Below are positions 20,550 to 33,431 of a DNA stretch of 64,000 nt, piece by piece (positions within the stretch are counted from its first letter, which is position 1; the number at the start of each line of letters is the position of its first letter). Source of the DNA: Mitragyna speciosa (Eukaryota > Streptophyta > Magnoliopsida > Gentianales > Rubiaceae); the NCBI GenBank assembly GCA_024721245.1, contig CM045561.1:19559753-19623752 (forward strand). Reading direction: 5' to 3'. The notes beneath the pieces were generated by a model that made no database searches, was not told the origin of the DNA, and was given only the letters and a program-made list of their open reading frames with translations. Both the position numbers and the translations under genes were made by a program.

Positions 20550-21054
20550 ACATTTAAAACTAAGTATGAACTATATGAGTGGTTAGTTATACCCTTTGGG
20601 TTGACTAATACTCCTAGTACATTCATGCATTTTATGAACCACGTTTTTCATTCTTTCATAGGTAAATTTGTGGTAATTGACTTTGACAATAGCGTACTTT
20701 GACAGTATCCTTGTTTATAGTAGGTCGTTGGAAGAACATGTGCATCATTTGTATGAGGTTTTTGTTGTTCTTAGAGAACATAAGTTATATGCTAATTTGG
20801 CTAAGTGCATGTTTTGCATGGAGTCTGTAGTTCTTCTTGGCTTTGTAGTGAGCTCAAAAGGTGTGCAAGTAGACGACTCTAAGGTGAAGGCAATTTATGA
20901 GTGGCCAACTCCAACGAATGCTAACAAGATGAGGTCATTCCATGGTCTTATAGGATATTTATGCGAAACTTTATCACGATTGTTGCACCTCTTAATGAGC
21001 TTGTCAAGAGAAGCGTTGTGCTCAAATGGAAAGGTAAGCATGAGGAAGCATTAA
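20550..21054 (+). pseudogene. Element C (Ty3/gypsy) reverse transcriptase, 5'-truncated
   Basis: Codons start abruptly after the Tat LTR with TFKTKYELYEWLVIPFGLTN, i.e. mid-RT. The catalytic region is damaged twice: an insertion of partly duplicated bases at about 20674-20695, and YFDD changed to YFDS (about 20695-20706). The rest (SILVYSRSLEEHVHHLYEV, VDDSKVKAIYEWPTP) closely parallels element B. The enzyme cannot be active. Confidence 0.85.
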
Positions 21055-21465
21055 ATGTATTGAACGATAAACTAACACATGCTCCTTTGTTGTCTTTGCC
21101 AGATTTTGACAAGGTGTTTGAGGTAGAGTGTGATGCATCTGGAGTGGGGATTGGAGCTATCCTTATGCAAGAGTCAAAGCCCATTGCTTATTTTAGTGAG
21201 AAGTTGCATGGGGCCACCTTGAATTACCTAACCTACGACAAGGAACTCTATGTGCTAATGAGGACAACAGCACTATCTGCTACTGAGGGAGTTTGTCATA
21301 CACTCAGACCATGGAAGCCCAAAGTTTCTGAAGCTGCAAGGGAAATTGAACAAGAGGCATGCTAAGTGGTTGGAGTTCATCGAGGCTTTCTCGTACATCA
21401 TCAAATACAAGCAGTGTAAGGAGAGCGTGGTAGTCGATGTGCTCTCAAGGAGGTATACTCTTCTT
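20961..21465 (+). pseudogene. Element C RNase H
   Basis: Frame 20961-21365 includes FEVECDASGVGIGAILMQ (Asp) and YDKELYVLMRT (Glu). A deletion and shift near 21270 remove the Trp/His-rich stretch before the third Asp. The domain end appears out of frame at 21366-21450 (AKWLEFIEAFSYIIK-like codons). Confidence 0.75.
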
Positions 21466-21479
21466 ACTACTTTACATGC

Positions 21480-22510
21480 TAAGTTACTTGGATTTGAACT
21501 TCTTAAATCTTTGTATGAAAAATGACCAAGAATTTGGTTGAATTTGGTGTTTGTGTGAAAATCAAGCTTATCAAGAGTTCTTTAGGCAAGATGGATATCT
21601 ATTTAAGGGTGATAAGTTATGTGCACCTAATTGTTCTCTTTGTGAATTACTTGTTAGGGAGACTCATTGGGGAGGTGAAATGGGGCATTTCAGTGTTCAA
21701 AAGACCTTGTTCATTTTGAGTGAACATATTTGTTGGTCAAACATGCAACATGATGTTCAACTTATTTGTGATAAATGCATTGCACGTAGGCAGGCAAAGT
21801 CCAAGATTATACCTCATGGATTGTATTCTTCTCTGCCCGTCCCTACTCAGCCTTGGATAAACATATCCATAGATTTTGTCTTAGGTCTACCTAGGTCTTC
21901 TAGTGGTAAGGATAGCATATTTGTGGTAGTTGACGGGTTTAGCAAAATGGCACACTTTATTGCCTGTACTATACCTAATAATGCTACACATATTGCTGAT
22001 CTATTCTTTAGAGAGATTATATGTTTGCATGGTATGCTAAAGACGATTGTGAGTGACTGTGATGTGAAATTTTTTTGTCATTTTTTGAGCACTTTGTGGA
22101 GTAGATTAGGCACCAAATTGTTGTTTTTCACTGTTGCACATCCATAGATAGATGGTTAAACTGAAATGGTCAATAGGACACTCACCACTTTGTTGTGTGC
22201 AATCATACAAAGAAATCTAAAAAACTGGGAGGGGTGTTTACCTCATATTGAATTTGTATACAATCGTGTGACTCATTCTACTACTACTTTTTCACATTTT
22301 GAGATTTTTTATGGATTTAACCCTTTAACTCTTTTGGATATTTTGCCTTTACCTACTAATGAGCGTGTAGATTTTGATGGTAAAAAGAAGGCGAAGTTTG
22401 TTAAGGAGTTGCATGCTAAGGTGCGAGCGAACATTGAGAAGAATAATGAGTATTATGAGGGTATGGCGAACAAGGGACATGTGAGAGTCATCTTTGAGCC
22501 TGGTGATTGG
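21480..22510 (+). pseudogene. Element C integrase, interrupted
   Basis: Frame 21551-22147 encodes the zinc region (ETHWGGEMGHFSVQKT, CDKCIARRQAK) and core (DFVLGLPRSSSGKD, VSDCDVKFFCHF). Stops at 22145 and 22156 break the motif that precedes the catalytic Glu. Frame 22166-22510 holds MVNRTLTTLL through FEPGDW. There the Athila-like LTR is inserted, and the sequence continues at 41379/41384 with WVHMHKERF. Confidence 0.85.
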
Positions 22511-24841
22511 TGATAAGTGCCAAAGTTGTCTATTATTTAGTAGTATTTAGGTTAGGTTAGGAGAGTTTCCAAGTGTGTTTTCCTTATTTAATCGTCAATT
22601 TTCCTTTGTTTTGTATCAAATGTTCAAAATGTGTGGTTTTTATTCATTTCTCTATTAGTTTGTGATTTTCTAGGGGTTTTCACTCTTTTGTCACCAAATT
22701 GAACTCATCTGGGTGGTCATGGTGCAAGTATCAATTGTAGGATGGAGGCAAAGGATGCGGTGAAGCTGGAATCTAGTTGGGAGTCACAAAAAGGAGAAGA
22801 AAATATTTCTATTCCTATCTGCGTCATATATCTGCGCGCGGATAACGAACGTGGTTAGGAGCAAAAACATTGGTAAAAAAGAAAAAAAGAAGAAAAAGCT
22901 TTTGACCCTATCTGCCCGCAAATAGCAGGCGCGGATAGGGACAGAAAGTTAGCCAGAGAGAAGAAAAGGAGAAGAAAGCTTCTGATCTTATTCGCGTCGC
23001 CAATCCACATGCGAATGCAGACAGAAGCTACGGTCTGTTGCGAAACTACAGAATTTTAACAGGGTTTTCTCCCTACTGAAGTAGTAGCTTTCTGCTAGGA
23101 CTCTAGGGTAATATATAGGCATATAATAGATAGTTTAGATTAAAAAACACAAACTTTTTTACACCGTTCTTGATAGAGTAACTCACTTAAGGGCTGAAGA
23201 CAAAGGAGAATTGTAGCAAAAAAGGGAAAAATTCTACAACAATCAAAGAGGGATACTCAGGAACATACATGAGAATGAGTTCTTCGATTTCTTCTTTATT
23301 GTTTGTTGAATCTTCTTTATTAGTTATGGAGTAGATTGTTTTAGAAATAGATGGGTTGAACCCTAATGTTATCATTATGTTTTGGTTTTATGGATTAATA
23401 GAAAACTTCTCTTTTTACTTGATCTATTTATGAGTTTGCTTGATTAATTGAATTAAGTATTGCGCACGCCTTTGATTCAATTACAAATTTCAATTAGGTA
23501 GATTGAGAAATTACTTTATTGACTTAGATCATCTCATAAATAAAGAGACTTGCATGGATCGCTAGAGATAGGATTACATAAGTTTCCTCAGTTAGATTCA
23601 AATTTAACCCAAATAATAGAATCCATAGAATTGTGAAGAACACTCTTGGGGTTTTGATTTAGAAGAGATTCAAATCAATCAACTAAGGTGTCAAGGGTTC
23701 TATACTTGAGAAAGAATAGAATCCAATTAAGGGATTCTAGAGTCAAGATAAATTGAGCGGTCCATTAATTAAGAATTAAATCATAAAAAGACTGTTATGG
23801 GAATTCTCTATCTAGATCTTACTTGCGTTAATTGCTATATTTCTAGTTTCTTTCCTTGCTTCGTCAGTTGATTCTATTGTTTTCATTTGAAGTATTTAGC
23901 AGATTTTCTAGTTTAAACCATTGTACATTGAGTAGGTTAGATAATAAATTAAGAGTTATTACTAGTACTTGCAATCTTTGTGGGAACGATACTCGGTACT
24001 CGCTACCCATTGTCGCGTCCTAAAAATCGTAAAAGATACTGGTGGGGTCGTTGACTGTCACGCCCCGCAAAGGCGGTCTGGTCTGGTGACCCTTTTAAAA
24101 ATATAGGTTTTGAAAAAACCATGTGTGTGTGAGAAAAATTGAGTTTTTAGTTAAAAAAATGTACTTTTTAGAAAAAATGGTATTTTAAAAGAAAGTAAGG
24201 CCGAGACTAAAAAATGCGACAGTTTTGGCCAACTAATTTTGAAAAAGGGTTTTATTTGAAAAATGGAATCGCCACTTGGTACTAAGTTAGGGTGTACCAA
24301 GTCACCCGAAAATTGTTTAACCAAAACTAAAAATAAAAATTTATAAAACCATTTAAAACCCTTTTTCGACTCCGGTCTACGAAAAACGAGAGAAAAAGGT
24401 CCGGGAGTCACATTTGAAGAAAGGGAAGGCAAAGCTGGCGCCTAAGGCACCCTTTCTACCTAGCCGAGGCTAGTTATGAGGTTTAATAAAAAATTTCTTA
24501 ATTTAACCCTACATTCTATCGCGTTTAGATGTATCTATATGAATGCAAATCCTAAGTCTAAATGTGAATATCGGGAGGGTTGGCATGTTCCGTCAAGGCT
24601 TGGTCGGAATTATTGCATTAATTGCGAAACCCAAGTCGAGATCTAGAGGGAGTCATGAGTTTTTATGCAAAATGTGATGCAAAAAGAAAAGAAAATAATA
24701 ATATATAGTAAGTGAGGAAAGAAGGTGGGTATGCAACATGACGGGTACCGAGGACTAATAACTCGTGACAGAATGTTTCTACTCACGGAGGGGGGAACAG
24801 CCTCTACGCCACCGCTTCCCATGTGAATAGACGACTATTTC

Positions 24842-25703
24842 TGATACGCGCGGAGGAACGTGGAGTTGCTTGAAGATCCAAGTGAAGCTTCAAATTTTCC
24901 CTTGGAGGATTTCGACCCTTCAAAGTGCTCAAGTAGGACCAATTTGAGCGAGTTCAATATGCCTACCTAATTGCTCTAAAGGACTTAATCAAACAAGAAA
25001 GAAACTCTAAGCTAGGGTTTTGATCTTGGAATCACTCGACAAGATCGGGGGTAGTTCTTAATCAGCAAAGAACTAAAGAAACTCTCAATTTGAGAACTCA
25101 CAATAATAATATTCATAAAAAATCTGATCCAAAAATCGTATGAACAGTAGCATAGCCTTTTATAGGCTTACAAAGATGATTCTAGAACTTAAAATTGTAA
25201 GTAACTACTAAAACTAGTTGTAACCTATCACACTTAAGCAACTAACTAAAGTTACAACTCGTAAAGACTTAGGAAACTATTAAAAACGAATTTAAGCATA
25301 AAAATAAATAAGAAATTCGTGTAAGAATTCCTTATGGGCTGGACGTCTTCTTTAAGCTCACTTGGGCCTTCATCTTGCAACTTAAAAAGGCCTTTCAACA
25401 AGTCCATCCAAACCAGCACCTTGGAAGCATGCTATGGACCACTTAAACACTTCAATTGGACCTTCTTTGAATGTAGATTTAATCCATAACCAGTGCATAA
25501 ATTCTTGACCCAATGAATACACTTGAGTAGCTTGATCAACAAGTCCATTAGCAAGCCCAAAGTCATGAACTACCCCTAAGCAGCAACAAAGTTTGAATGT
25601 TTCCACCATGATCAACCACCATTCAAGCTCATCTTGAACTAAACAAGTTGTTCCATGAGAATGTCCAAGCATCAAGATTGTGAGCACTCCTAGGATCACA
25701 TCA
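24842..25703 (-). repeat. Solo LTR, CRM-like (862 bp), minus
   Basis: TGATACG/CATCA ends with perfect duplication atttc (24837-24841 and 25704-25708). A TATAAAAGG box lies on the minus strand near 25157-25165. The unoccupied site survives in the paralogous Tat LTR at about 54367-54395. It is a near copy, inverted, of the LTR at 39019-39877. Confidence 0.95.
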
Positions 25704-25783
25704 ATTTCTAGTCGAATCACACAAATGTCCTAATTTCTAAGTGAGATGTAACCTAGACGTCATGCATTTTAAAAATGTGTCAA

Positions 25784-25819
<36 letters not shown>

Positions 25820-25832
25820 TAGTAATAATAAA
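25784..25832 (+). repeat. ATA/AAT microsatellite
   Basis: About ten AAT units followed by imperfect ones. Confidence 0.9.
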
Positions 25833-27201
25833 ATCATGCCAAACGGAAAAAAAACTAAAAGTGCATGAAATGTGAAATGCACACGAATGCACTTAACGCT
25901 AAAATGCCCTAAGGGTCTAGCATTGGACTAACCCTTTCTAAAGATTCCTACTAGTGTTGGACTAGCAGGAAAACGATGAGACCACAACTAGCATTGGATT
26001 AGTGTGGTGATGGAATAATAAAACTGATAAAGCATGTAAATAAATAAACATATGAAAGCCAATAAATATATAAAGACATATTAGGGCACGTAGTAGCACA
26101 TAAGACGTAACTATAATATCTAGATGCAAAAATCCTAAAGAAAGCGATAAAAACAAATAAGTACGTAAAAACAAATAAGTCCTAACTATTACATCGGGGG
26201 TTTAATTTACAAATTTTTCTAAAATATAATAAATGTAACCTAACTACTACATTGACTAGCTAAATACAAAATATTACATTTTTGCCAAAATAATAATAAA
26301 GAAATAATAAAATTTAAAATGAAATTGCATAAAAGAAATAAATACACAAAGAGCATGCCAAATAGGAAATATGTGAATAAAATGCATAAAAAATCACGTA
26401 AGACACATTGGAGCACATAAAGAAAATTAACAAGAAGTCGAGATACCTCTTTGGAGACTCAGTATTAGATGCTAACAAAATGGACACACGCATTAAAGGT
26501 ACCACTATTTAGGAAATAAATCACAAAAAATATAAAATTCTTACAAATTGAAAGTAAAATGCAAATCCTATTAAACTAAGGAATTAAAACAAACTCAAAC
26601 AAACCTAGGGGCCAAAGGGTAAAATTGAAAGTTCTAACTAATCGAGGGGCAAAAAATGAAAAATTTACACAAGTCTAAGGGGTAATTTATGCAAAAATTA
26701 AAGCAAATTAGGGGAAAGACAGTAAATTTCAGCAAGGGTGGGGGCAATTTACAATTAATTCACGGCATAATTGAAAGAAATAAAACCTAGAGGGCCAATT
26801 CATAATAAATAGGGACTAAAAATGCATGAAATAAAAGTATGTACATCACACAACAACCCTACCTAAGACTTCAAGGGCTAACATATAAATAACTATTTAC
26901 TAATGCAATAACAAAAAAATGCTAACCGAATCTTAATAGCTAGAATAAGTATGGATTAATTCAGTTTAGTTGAGCTAACTAACACAATTAATTGATTAAT
27001 TAACTAATACAATTTAATTAAACCAACTCAAGAAACTTACTAAGTTAAAATTAAAATACAAACTATCCTAATTAAAACACAAAACCTTCCCCTGACTTTT
27101 TCTTCTCTTTCGGTCTGTTCTCTCTTTTCTCTCCCCCTATCTTTCTTCTTCCCATTCTTTCTCTCCTGCTCTCCCTCTCTTTCTCTCTTTCTGTCCGTGT
27201 C

Positions 27202-27204
<3 letters not shown>

Positions 27205-27268
<64 letters not shown>
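27205..27268 (+). repeat. CT microsatellite (about 31 units)
   Basis: A pure CT run within a 380-bp pyrimidine-rich stretch. On the other strand it gives a meaningless Arg-Glu repeat frame. Confidence 0.95.
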
Positions 27269-27270
<2 letters not shown>

Positions 27271-28208
27271 CTGTTCATTTCTTTTCTTCTTCTTTCATCA
27301 AGTTCCTTTTTTCTAATTTCCTTCTTCTTATTCTCATTCTCGTTCCCTCTATTTTTGTTTCTTTTTCTTTCCTTTTTCATTTCTCTTTTGCCTCTGTTCT
27401 CTCATTTTTCTTCTCTCCATAATCTCTCTTTTCTCTTTTTTTCGTCTCCTCTGTCTCATCATACTCACAGAAACAACATTAACAATTTTCCAAAATTAAT
27501 TTTCTTCAAATCGAAGAAGGGAGAGGTGCAGTTGACAGTGCATGGCCATGATGTTTTGTGGTCTTTTATGGGCTTCTAGTGAAAGTGATTTTGTGGGGTT
27601 TATGGCTGACGGAGAAAGAGAGGGATTCGTGTGTGGTGGGGGTTGGATTATTGTTGCTTAAAGTGGCGTAGTGAGGTGCTGTAATGGATCGATTGGGGGT
27701 GACTTAGGCTACTGGTGATGATTTCTGGTGAATATGTGGCGGAGGAGAGGGACAGAGGGGGGGGTTATGGTGTTCCAGGTGGTTGTTGACTTAAGGATTT
27801 GGTGCTTGGTTTTTCTTTTAGTTTCCCTTGCAGGTTGTAGGATTTGTTCATGAAGCTTTTCCGGTTGTCGATGATAGTTTGGGAGGCTAATGTTTGGTGG
27901 AACGCCAGTGACAGAGGAATTGGATCAGTTGTTGTGTTTGTTTATGGCTTGGTGAAAGGTTATTGCTGGTGTCCAATTGCTATGGTTATGGGTGGAAAAG
28001 GGGTGGCAGGGGATGAAGTTTTGGGTGGTTAGAACTTGATTGATGATAAGTAAAGGATATATCCTCAACAGAAACCAGAGAACTAAACGTTTCAAGCAAC
28101 TGCTCAAGGTTCATCTTGTCATTATTAGAGAAAGACGAGTTTAAAGGGAGTACTGCAGGTTCCATCTGGACAGAGGGAGTCGAGTGGCAATACTGAGAGT
28201 GGAGGGTG

Positions 28209-30396
28209 TGTGACAGCCCCACCTTACCCAGAGGTGCACCAAAGGGCTTAGCGAACTACCTGCCTAGCTCTCGCCAGGACTCAAACACGCACTTGCTCAA
28301 ACATCCAAGCGTACTTAGCTCAAAATAAAATGCATTCTTAAAAAAATACATTCATGAAATTTACTTGAAAGTATAAATATCACAAGAGTTATTACATCCC
28401 AAAATATAAATAATATTTACAATAAAAGCCTACACATTTAGGCTAGGTCCAAAATCAGCTTTTCCAGCTTTAATAGTTTTGGAAACCTGGTTAAAGAAAA
28501 CAAATAAATGAGATGAGCTATAATAACCCAGTGAGTGCTCAAGTCATGCAACCATACCAGTAAAATATAATTTTGTTCAATAAAATATTTAACGAGTAAA
28601 TAAACAATTTGTGAACAATTTAATTAACAAGTAGTCAATGGCTAGATACAGGGCTCAACTACGGGAGCAAGCTCAACCGCAAAAGTAGCAAGCACTGAAC
28701 ATGTACCCAAGACGTTCGGACCGAGATAATAGCTCAGGTCCTTCGCCAAGGAACATACCAGTATAAACAAGCAAGTACCTTACCCACCATTCACCTTATA
28801 ACCTCCGTACAAGCTACCACATCCAGGGAGTAATCTCAACCTTGGAAGGGCCAACAAGCAAGAAAGTTCAATTCCGGAGTTGGCCTCTTAGAGGAATTCA
28901 ACTCAATTGGGGAAAGAACAACACGCCCTAAAACACCCAGCACCTTATAACCTCCCAAGCACGACCGGATTGACTAACCGTGAAGTAACGGTGAAGTTAG
29001 TCACGGAAGTCTCAAGCACAATTAACACATTTAATAGTGAAAGCATATAACACATTGCGGAATAGATGCGATAAAGTACACATCTTTCCTCAAGTAACAC
29101 ATTTCATCAAATAATAATGTCAAATTTAACATGGCATTTCATGCAACATGCACACATAAGAACACTCACCTGAAGCCTAAGAAAATATCTCGCAATAAGG
29201 TTGGGTCTCACTTTCGGATCCTGAAATTCAAGAGAGAATAGTCAGTATAAAAACCTGACTAAAATCTAAGAAATTTCATAAGGAAATTCAAGAAATACCC
29301 CAAGTCTTTCTATGGTTAAATTTCTAGGGTTTGGAGTTTAGAGTTTTACCCTAGGGTTTAGGGTTTTCAAAATTAGGGTTTTCTAACTTTTTAGAGTTTC
29401 GCTCGGAAAGGTTTAATTCACTAATGGTTCGTCTACAAAAATTTCTGCACGTTCAAATCACTAAATTACAGCTTATAAAGCTTTAAATCATAGCCTAATC
29501 ACTTTTATTTCTTAGGTTTTACCGAAATTTCGGCAGCACTTCCCCTATAATCGGACTAATCCCAAAATTTTAACCTGCAAGAAAAACATCCAAACAACCC
29601 AATCTCAAGTAGTTCTACCAATTTCACATCAAACTCACTTCAATTTCACCCAAATTCATCACAAAAACACATAAACTACTCCAAGGATTCTTCAACCAAA
29701 TCATCCTTAATTCATGTCATTTCAAGTTTAAATCACTATCTACAAGCATACAAGTCCATAAACCTGCATATTCATGGAATAAAACTTCATATTTTCATGG
29801 CTTAAATAAACCATACTTAACAATAGAGACATGAGTTGAAAAGCTACAAAACTACTAATTTTATACTTGAAATAAGAATGAGAAGTTCTTGGTGAAATAC
29901 CTTTAATAAGGCAAGATCTTTGCTTTAGGAGGGAAGATTAACTCACTTTCTATGGATGAAAAGTGATCAAATAGGAAGTAAAAGCTCTAAGAAAATGAAA
30001 GCAAATGAGAGAAAAGAGAGAAGAAGAGAAGCCGGCCAAGAGTGAAAGAAAAAGAGAGAAATTAACTAAGTAAAGAAGAAAAGAAATAGAGAAAAATTTG
30101 GGCAACACTCGGACCAATCAAAGCAAGACAAAAGCAAATGTAGATCTTGACTTTCTTACCATGGTAGACCACACTTGGCTAATGGTAATTAGAAGGGATT
30201 TTTTTGTCATTTATCCCATAATTAATATGGCAAGACTTCTAGGTACAAATCTTAAGGGAAATGATACAACATGCTAGTAAAATAGAAAATCATTCCTTAT
30301 TGTTTTTCCACTAATTTCGGCCCTTCTCTTCTTTTTTTTTTTCTAATGAACATAATATAAAATAGATGGTTTTGTATGAATTTCTAGGGTGTTACA
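28209..30396 (-). repeat. 3' LTR of the Tekay-like element (2188 bp)
   Basis: Minus strand: TGTAACACCCTAG to GGGGCTGTCACA. Aligns along its whole length with 36275-38474 but with several short indels, for example around 28440 and 28730. No gene is seen in it. Confidence 0.93.
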
Positions 30397-30412
30397 TCCT
30401 CCCCCCCTTAAA
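30397..30412 (-). promoter_or_regulatory. Polypurine tract of the Tekay-like element
   Basis: The minus strand reads TTTTAAGGGGGGGAGGA directly before the 3' LTR. Confidence 0.85.
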
Positions 30413-30872
30413 AGAATTTCGTCCTCGAAATTCTACCTGGATTTTCGAATAGTCGGGGATAACTTCGCCGCATCACTTCCTCTGTTTCCCAGGTGGCTTC
30501 TTCGAGATCATGATACTTCCAGAGAATTTTGACAAGTGGAATTTGTTTATTTCTCAGCTCTTTCACTTTTCGATCCAGGATTCGAACTGGCTGCTCTTCA
30601 TAGGCTAACGTCTCGTCAAATTCAATTTCAGCTGGTTGAAGTACATGTCGTGGGTCCGGGTGGTATTTTTTCAAGACAGACACATGGAAAACATTGTGCA
30701 ATTTGGCCAACTGTGACGGTAATTCCAATTGGTAGGCAACGTTACCGACACGCTTAACGATTTTGAATGGTCCCACGTATCTTGGTTGAAGTTTCTTCCT
30801 TTTCCCAAATTTAATTCCTCCTTTAAATGGAGAGATTTTGAGAAACACTTTATCTCCCACTTCAAACTCCAA
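30408..30872 (-). pseudogene. Tekay-like integrase C-terminus with chromodomain
   Basis: The open frame (154 codons) has the integrase C-terminal GPY/F region (LQPRYVGPFKIVKRVG, about residues 27-42) and ends in a chromodomain (about 95-145) with VRILDRKVKELRNKQIP, VKILWKYHDLEEATWE and EEVMRRSYPRLF. Chromodomains of these elements direct integration into heterochromatin by reading histone marks. The frame is open but its upstream parts are broken. Confidence 0.9.
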
Positions 30873-31700
30873 CTCCTTCCTTCGATGGTCAGCATAACTT
30901 TTCTATCGGTTCTGTGCAGTTTGGATTCGTTGCTGAATCAGCTTGACCTTCTCATAGGCTTCTTCTATCCACAGTACCTTTTCCGGACCTAATACTCTTC
31001 GTTCACCCACTTCATCCCAGTAGCCAGGTGTTCTGCATCTTCTTCCATACAACGCCTCGAATGGAGCCATCTGGATAGAGGCTTGATAGCTGTTATTGTA
31101 GGCGAACTCTATCAAAGTCACGTGTTGATCCCAACTACTACCGAAATCCATCACGCTTGCCCGTAGCATATCCTCCAAAATCTGGATCACTCGTTCAGAC
31201 TGTCCGTCAGTTTGGGGATGATAAGCCGTGCTTAAGTTCAATTTTGTCCCCAAAGCTTCATGCATTTGTTTCCAGAGTCGAGAAGTAAACCGAGGAATCC
31301 CTATCCGAGACAATGCTGACTGGAATTCCATGAAGCCTAACCACCTCATCAATAAACATTCGGGCAAGTTTCTCCAAAGGATAAGTCATATTCATGGATA
31401 GAAAATGGGCAGATTTGGTCAGTCGATCAACAATCACCCAAATCGCATCATGCCCTCTCTAGGTTCTTGGCAAACCAGAAACAAAATCCATGGTAATAAG
31501 TTCCCTACTTCCACTCCGGGATTTCCAAGGGTTGTAACAGCCCTGACGGTCTCTGGTGTTCGCTTTTACTTGTTGACACGTAGGGCAAGTTTGAACATAC
31601 TGTGCTATCTCCCTCTTCATATTATCCCAACAATAGAGTTTCTTCAGAGTCTTGGATACATCTTTGTACTGCCTGGGTGCACGGTGTATTTGGAACGGTG
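30873..31700 (-). pseudogene. Tekay-like integrase core
   Basis: On the minus strand about 31580-31380 reads TCPTCQQVKANTRDRQGC, then MDFVSGLPRT, an in-frame stop (TAG near 31462), and RLTKSAHFLS. A shift leads to 31367-30903 with HPQTDGQSERVIQILEDML, which contains the catalytic Glu, and YEALYGRRCRTP-type codons (FEALYGRRCRTPGYWDEVG). The His-containing part of the zinc domain upstream of 31600 is not readable in one frame. Confidence 0.8.
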
Positions 31701-32094
31701 AGATTCATCCAAAATCATTCTCTTCAACTCTTCATCCTTGGGTATAAAGATTCGGTGTCGAAATCTCAACAATCCCTCCGGTCCCACATTATATTCAGGT
31801 AAGATCCCTGCTTTGGCTTTCTCTAGTCCGCTTTTGTAACGTAGGATCTTTACCTTGAGCTTCTTTAATTTGCCTCAACAAGTCAGATTGAACACTTATA
31901 TTTCCACAAATCACCTTTGAGCCAACTATCCGTGGAGTTGCTCTCAGCTAACTTGCTCTAACAATCTCCACTCACGGATGGCCAAACTAGCCACTTGCAC
32001 CTTTCTACTTAGAGCGTCTGCGACAACATTGGCTTTACCCGGAATGATAATTAATAGTACAGTCATAATCCTCCAATAACTCCACCCATCTGCG

Positions 32095-33431
32095 CTACTG
32101 CAAATTTAGCTCCTTCTGAGAAAATAAATACTTCAAGCTCTTATGATCAATATATACCTCAAAAGTGACTCCATACAAATAATGCCTCCATTTCTTGAGT
32201 GCAAATACCACGGCTGCTAACTCCAAATCATGTGTGGGATAATTCCTTTCATGAGGTTTCAACTTACGGGAAGCGTAGGCAATTACTTGTTTCCCTTGCA
32301 TTAACACACATCCAAGACCTTCCCGTGAAGCATCTGTGTACACACTAAAAGTCTCCTTTCCACTGGGCAACGCTAATACCGGAGCTGATGTTAATCGCTT
32401 CTTAAGCTCATAGAAACTCTGCTCACACCGTCCATCCCAATTAAACTTAGCATTCTTCTGAGTTAAAGTAGTGAGTGCTGTGGCTATCTTTGAAAAATTT
32501 TGAATAAATCGTCGATAATAGCTAGCTAAACCCAAGAAACTACGGACTTCAGTTGGATTTTCAGGGCGTTTCCAATTAACCACGGCTTTCCACTTTTGAG
32601 GGATCTACTGCTATTCCTTCCCCGAAATGACATGACCTAAGAAAGCTACTTGGTCTCTCCAAAATTCACACTTGCTGAACTTGGCATACAACCTGTTGTC
32701 TCTTAAAGTTTGTAGCACAACTTTCAAATGTTTCTCATGCCCCTTGTGAGACTTGGAAAATATCAAAATATCATCAATAAATATCACTACAAATTGATCC
32801 AAGTACGGCCTAAAGACCCTATGCATCAAATCCATAAAGGCCGCCGGGGCATTCGTCAATCCAAATGGCATCACCACAAATTCATAGTGACCATATCGAG
32901 AATTAAAAGCAGTTTTGGGCACATCTTCTTCCTTAATTTTTAACTGATAGTATCCTTGCCTAAGGTCTATTTTAGAAAATACTACCGCTCCCTCCAATTG
33001 ATCAAACAATTCATCGATGTGAGGTAAAGGATACTTATTCTTGATTGTGACGTTGTTTAATCCTCGATAGTCAATACAAAACCTAAGGGTACCATCTTTC
33101 TTCTTTACAAATAGCACTAGAGCTCCCCATGGTGAAATACTGGGCCTAATAAATCCCCTTTCCAACAATCTTGAAGTTGAACCTTAAGCTCTCTGAGTTC
33201 CGCAGGAGACATGCGATATGGGGTTTTAGAAATTGGCAAGACTCCTGGGACCAATTTTATGCCAAATTCCACTTCTTGTTCAGGGGGTAGAGAGCTTAAT
33301 TCCTCCGGAAAAACATCAAAAAACTCTTGCACCACAGGCACATCTTCAAGCCTAACTTTATCTCCAGGGGTATTAATTAAGTATGCTAGATATCCCACTG
33401 CCCCTTTAAACATCAATTTCCTAGCTTGCAT
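32095..33431 (-). pseudogene. Tekay-like RT and RNase H
   Basis: Frame 33431-33117 gives the RT lead-in (VQEFFDVFPEELSSLPPEQE). A shift leads to 33168-32611 with FCIDYRGLNNVTIKNKYPLP, MPFGLTNAPAAFMDLMHRVF and FIDDILIFSKS (catalytic FIDD). Two stops lie at about 32605-32613. Frame 32583-32095 continues with VRSFLGLASYYRRFIQNF and RNase H residues TDAS (Asp), DLELAAV (Glu) and YIDHKSLKYL (Asp). Motifs are intact but the frame is broken. Confidence 0.9.

Larger units (their letters stand above)
25709..28208 (-). other. Body of the Tat solo LTR
   Basis: No gene is seen. From left to right: an ATA microsatellite (25784-25832), three CTAG-containing motifs (25915-26005), A-rich imperfect repeats with 'ggggcaaaa' (26600-26800), and a long pyrimidine-rich stretch (27090-27470) that includes a CT microsatellite. 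27530-28208 is G/T-rich and unrecognised. Confidence 0.7.

Noticed and set aside
25382..25720. 112- and 144-codon frames shared with 39034-39468
   Set aside because: Both lie in copies of the same solo LTR; identity reflects the LTR, not a protein gene.
27072..27380. Arg/Glu repeat protein on the minus strand
   Set aside because: By-product of a CT microsatellite in the Tat LTR.
31405..31802. Plus-strand frames across the Tekay-like integrase
   Set aside because: Antisense shadows of recognisable minus-strand integrase codons.
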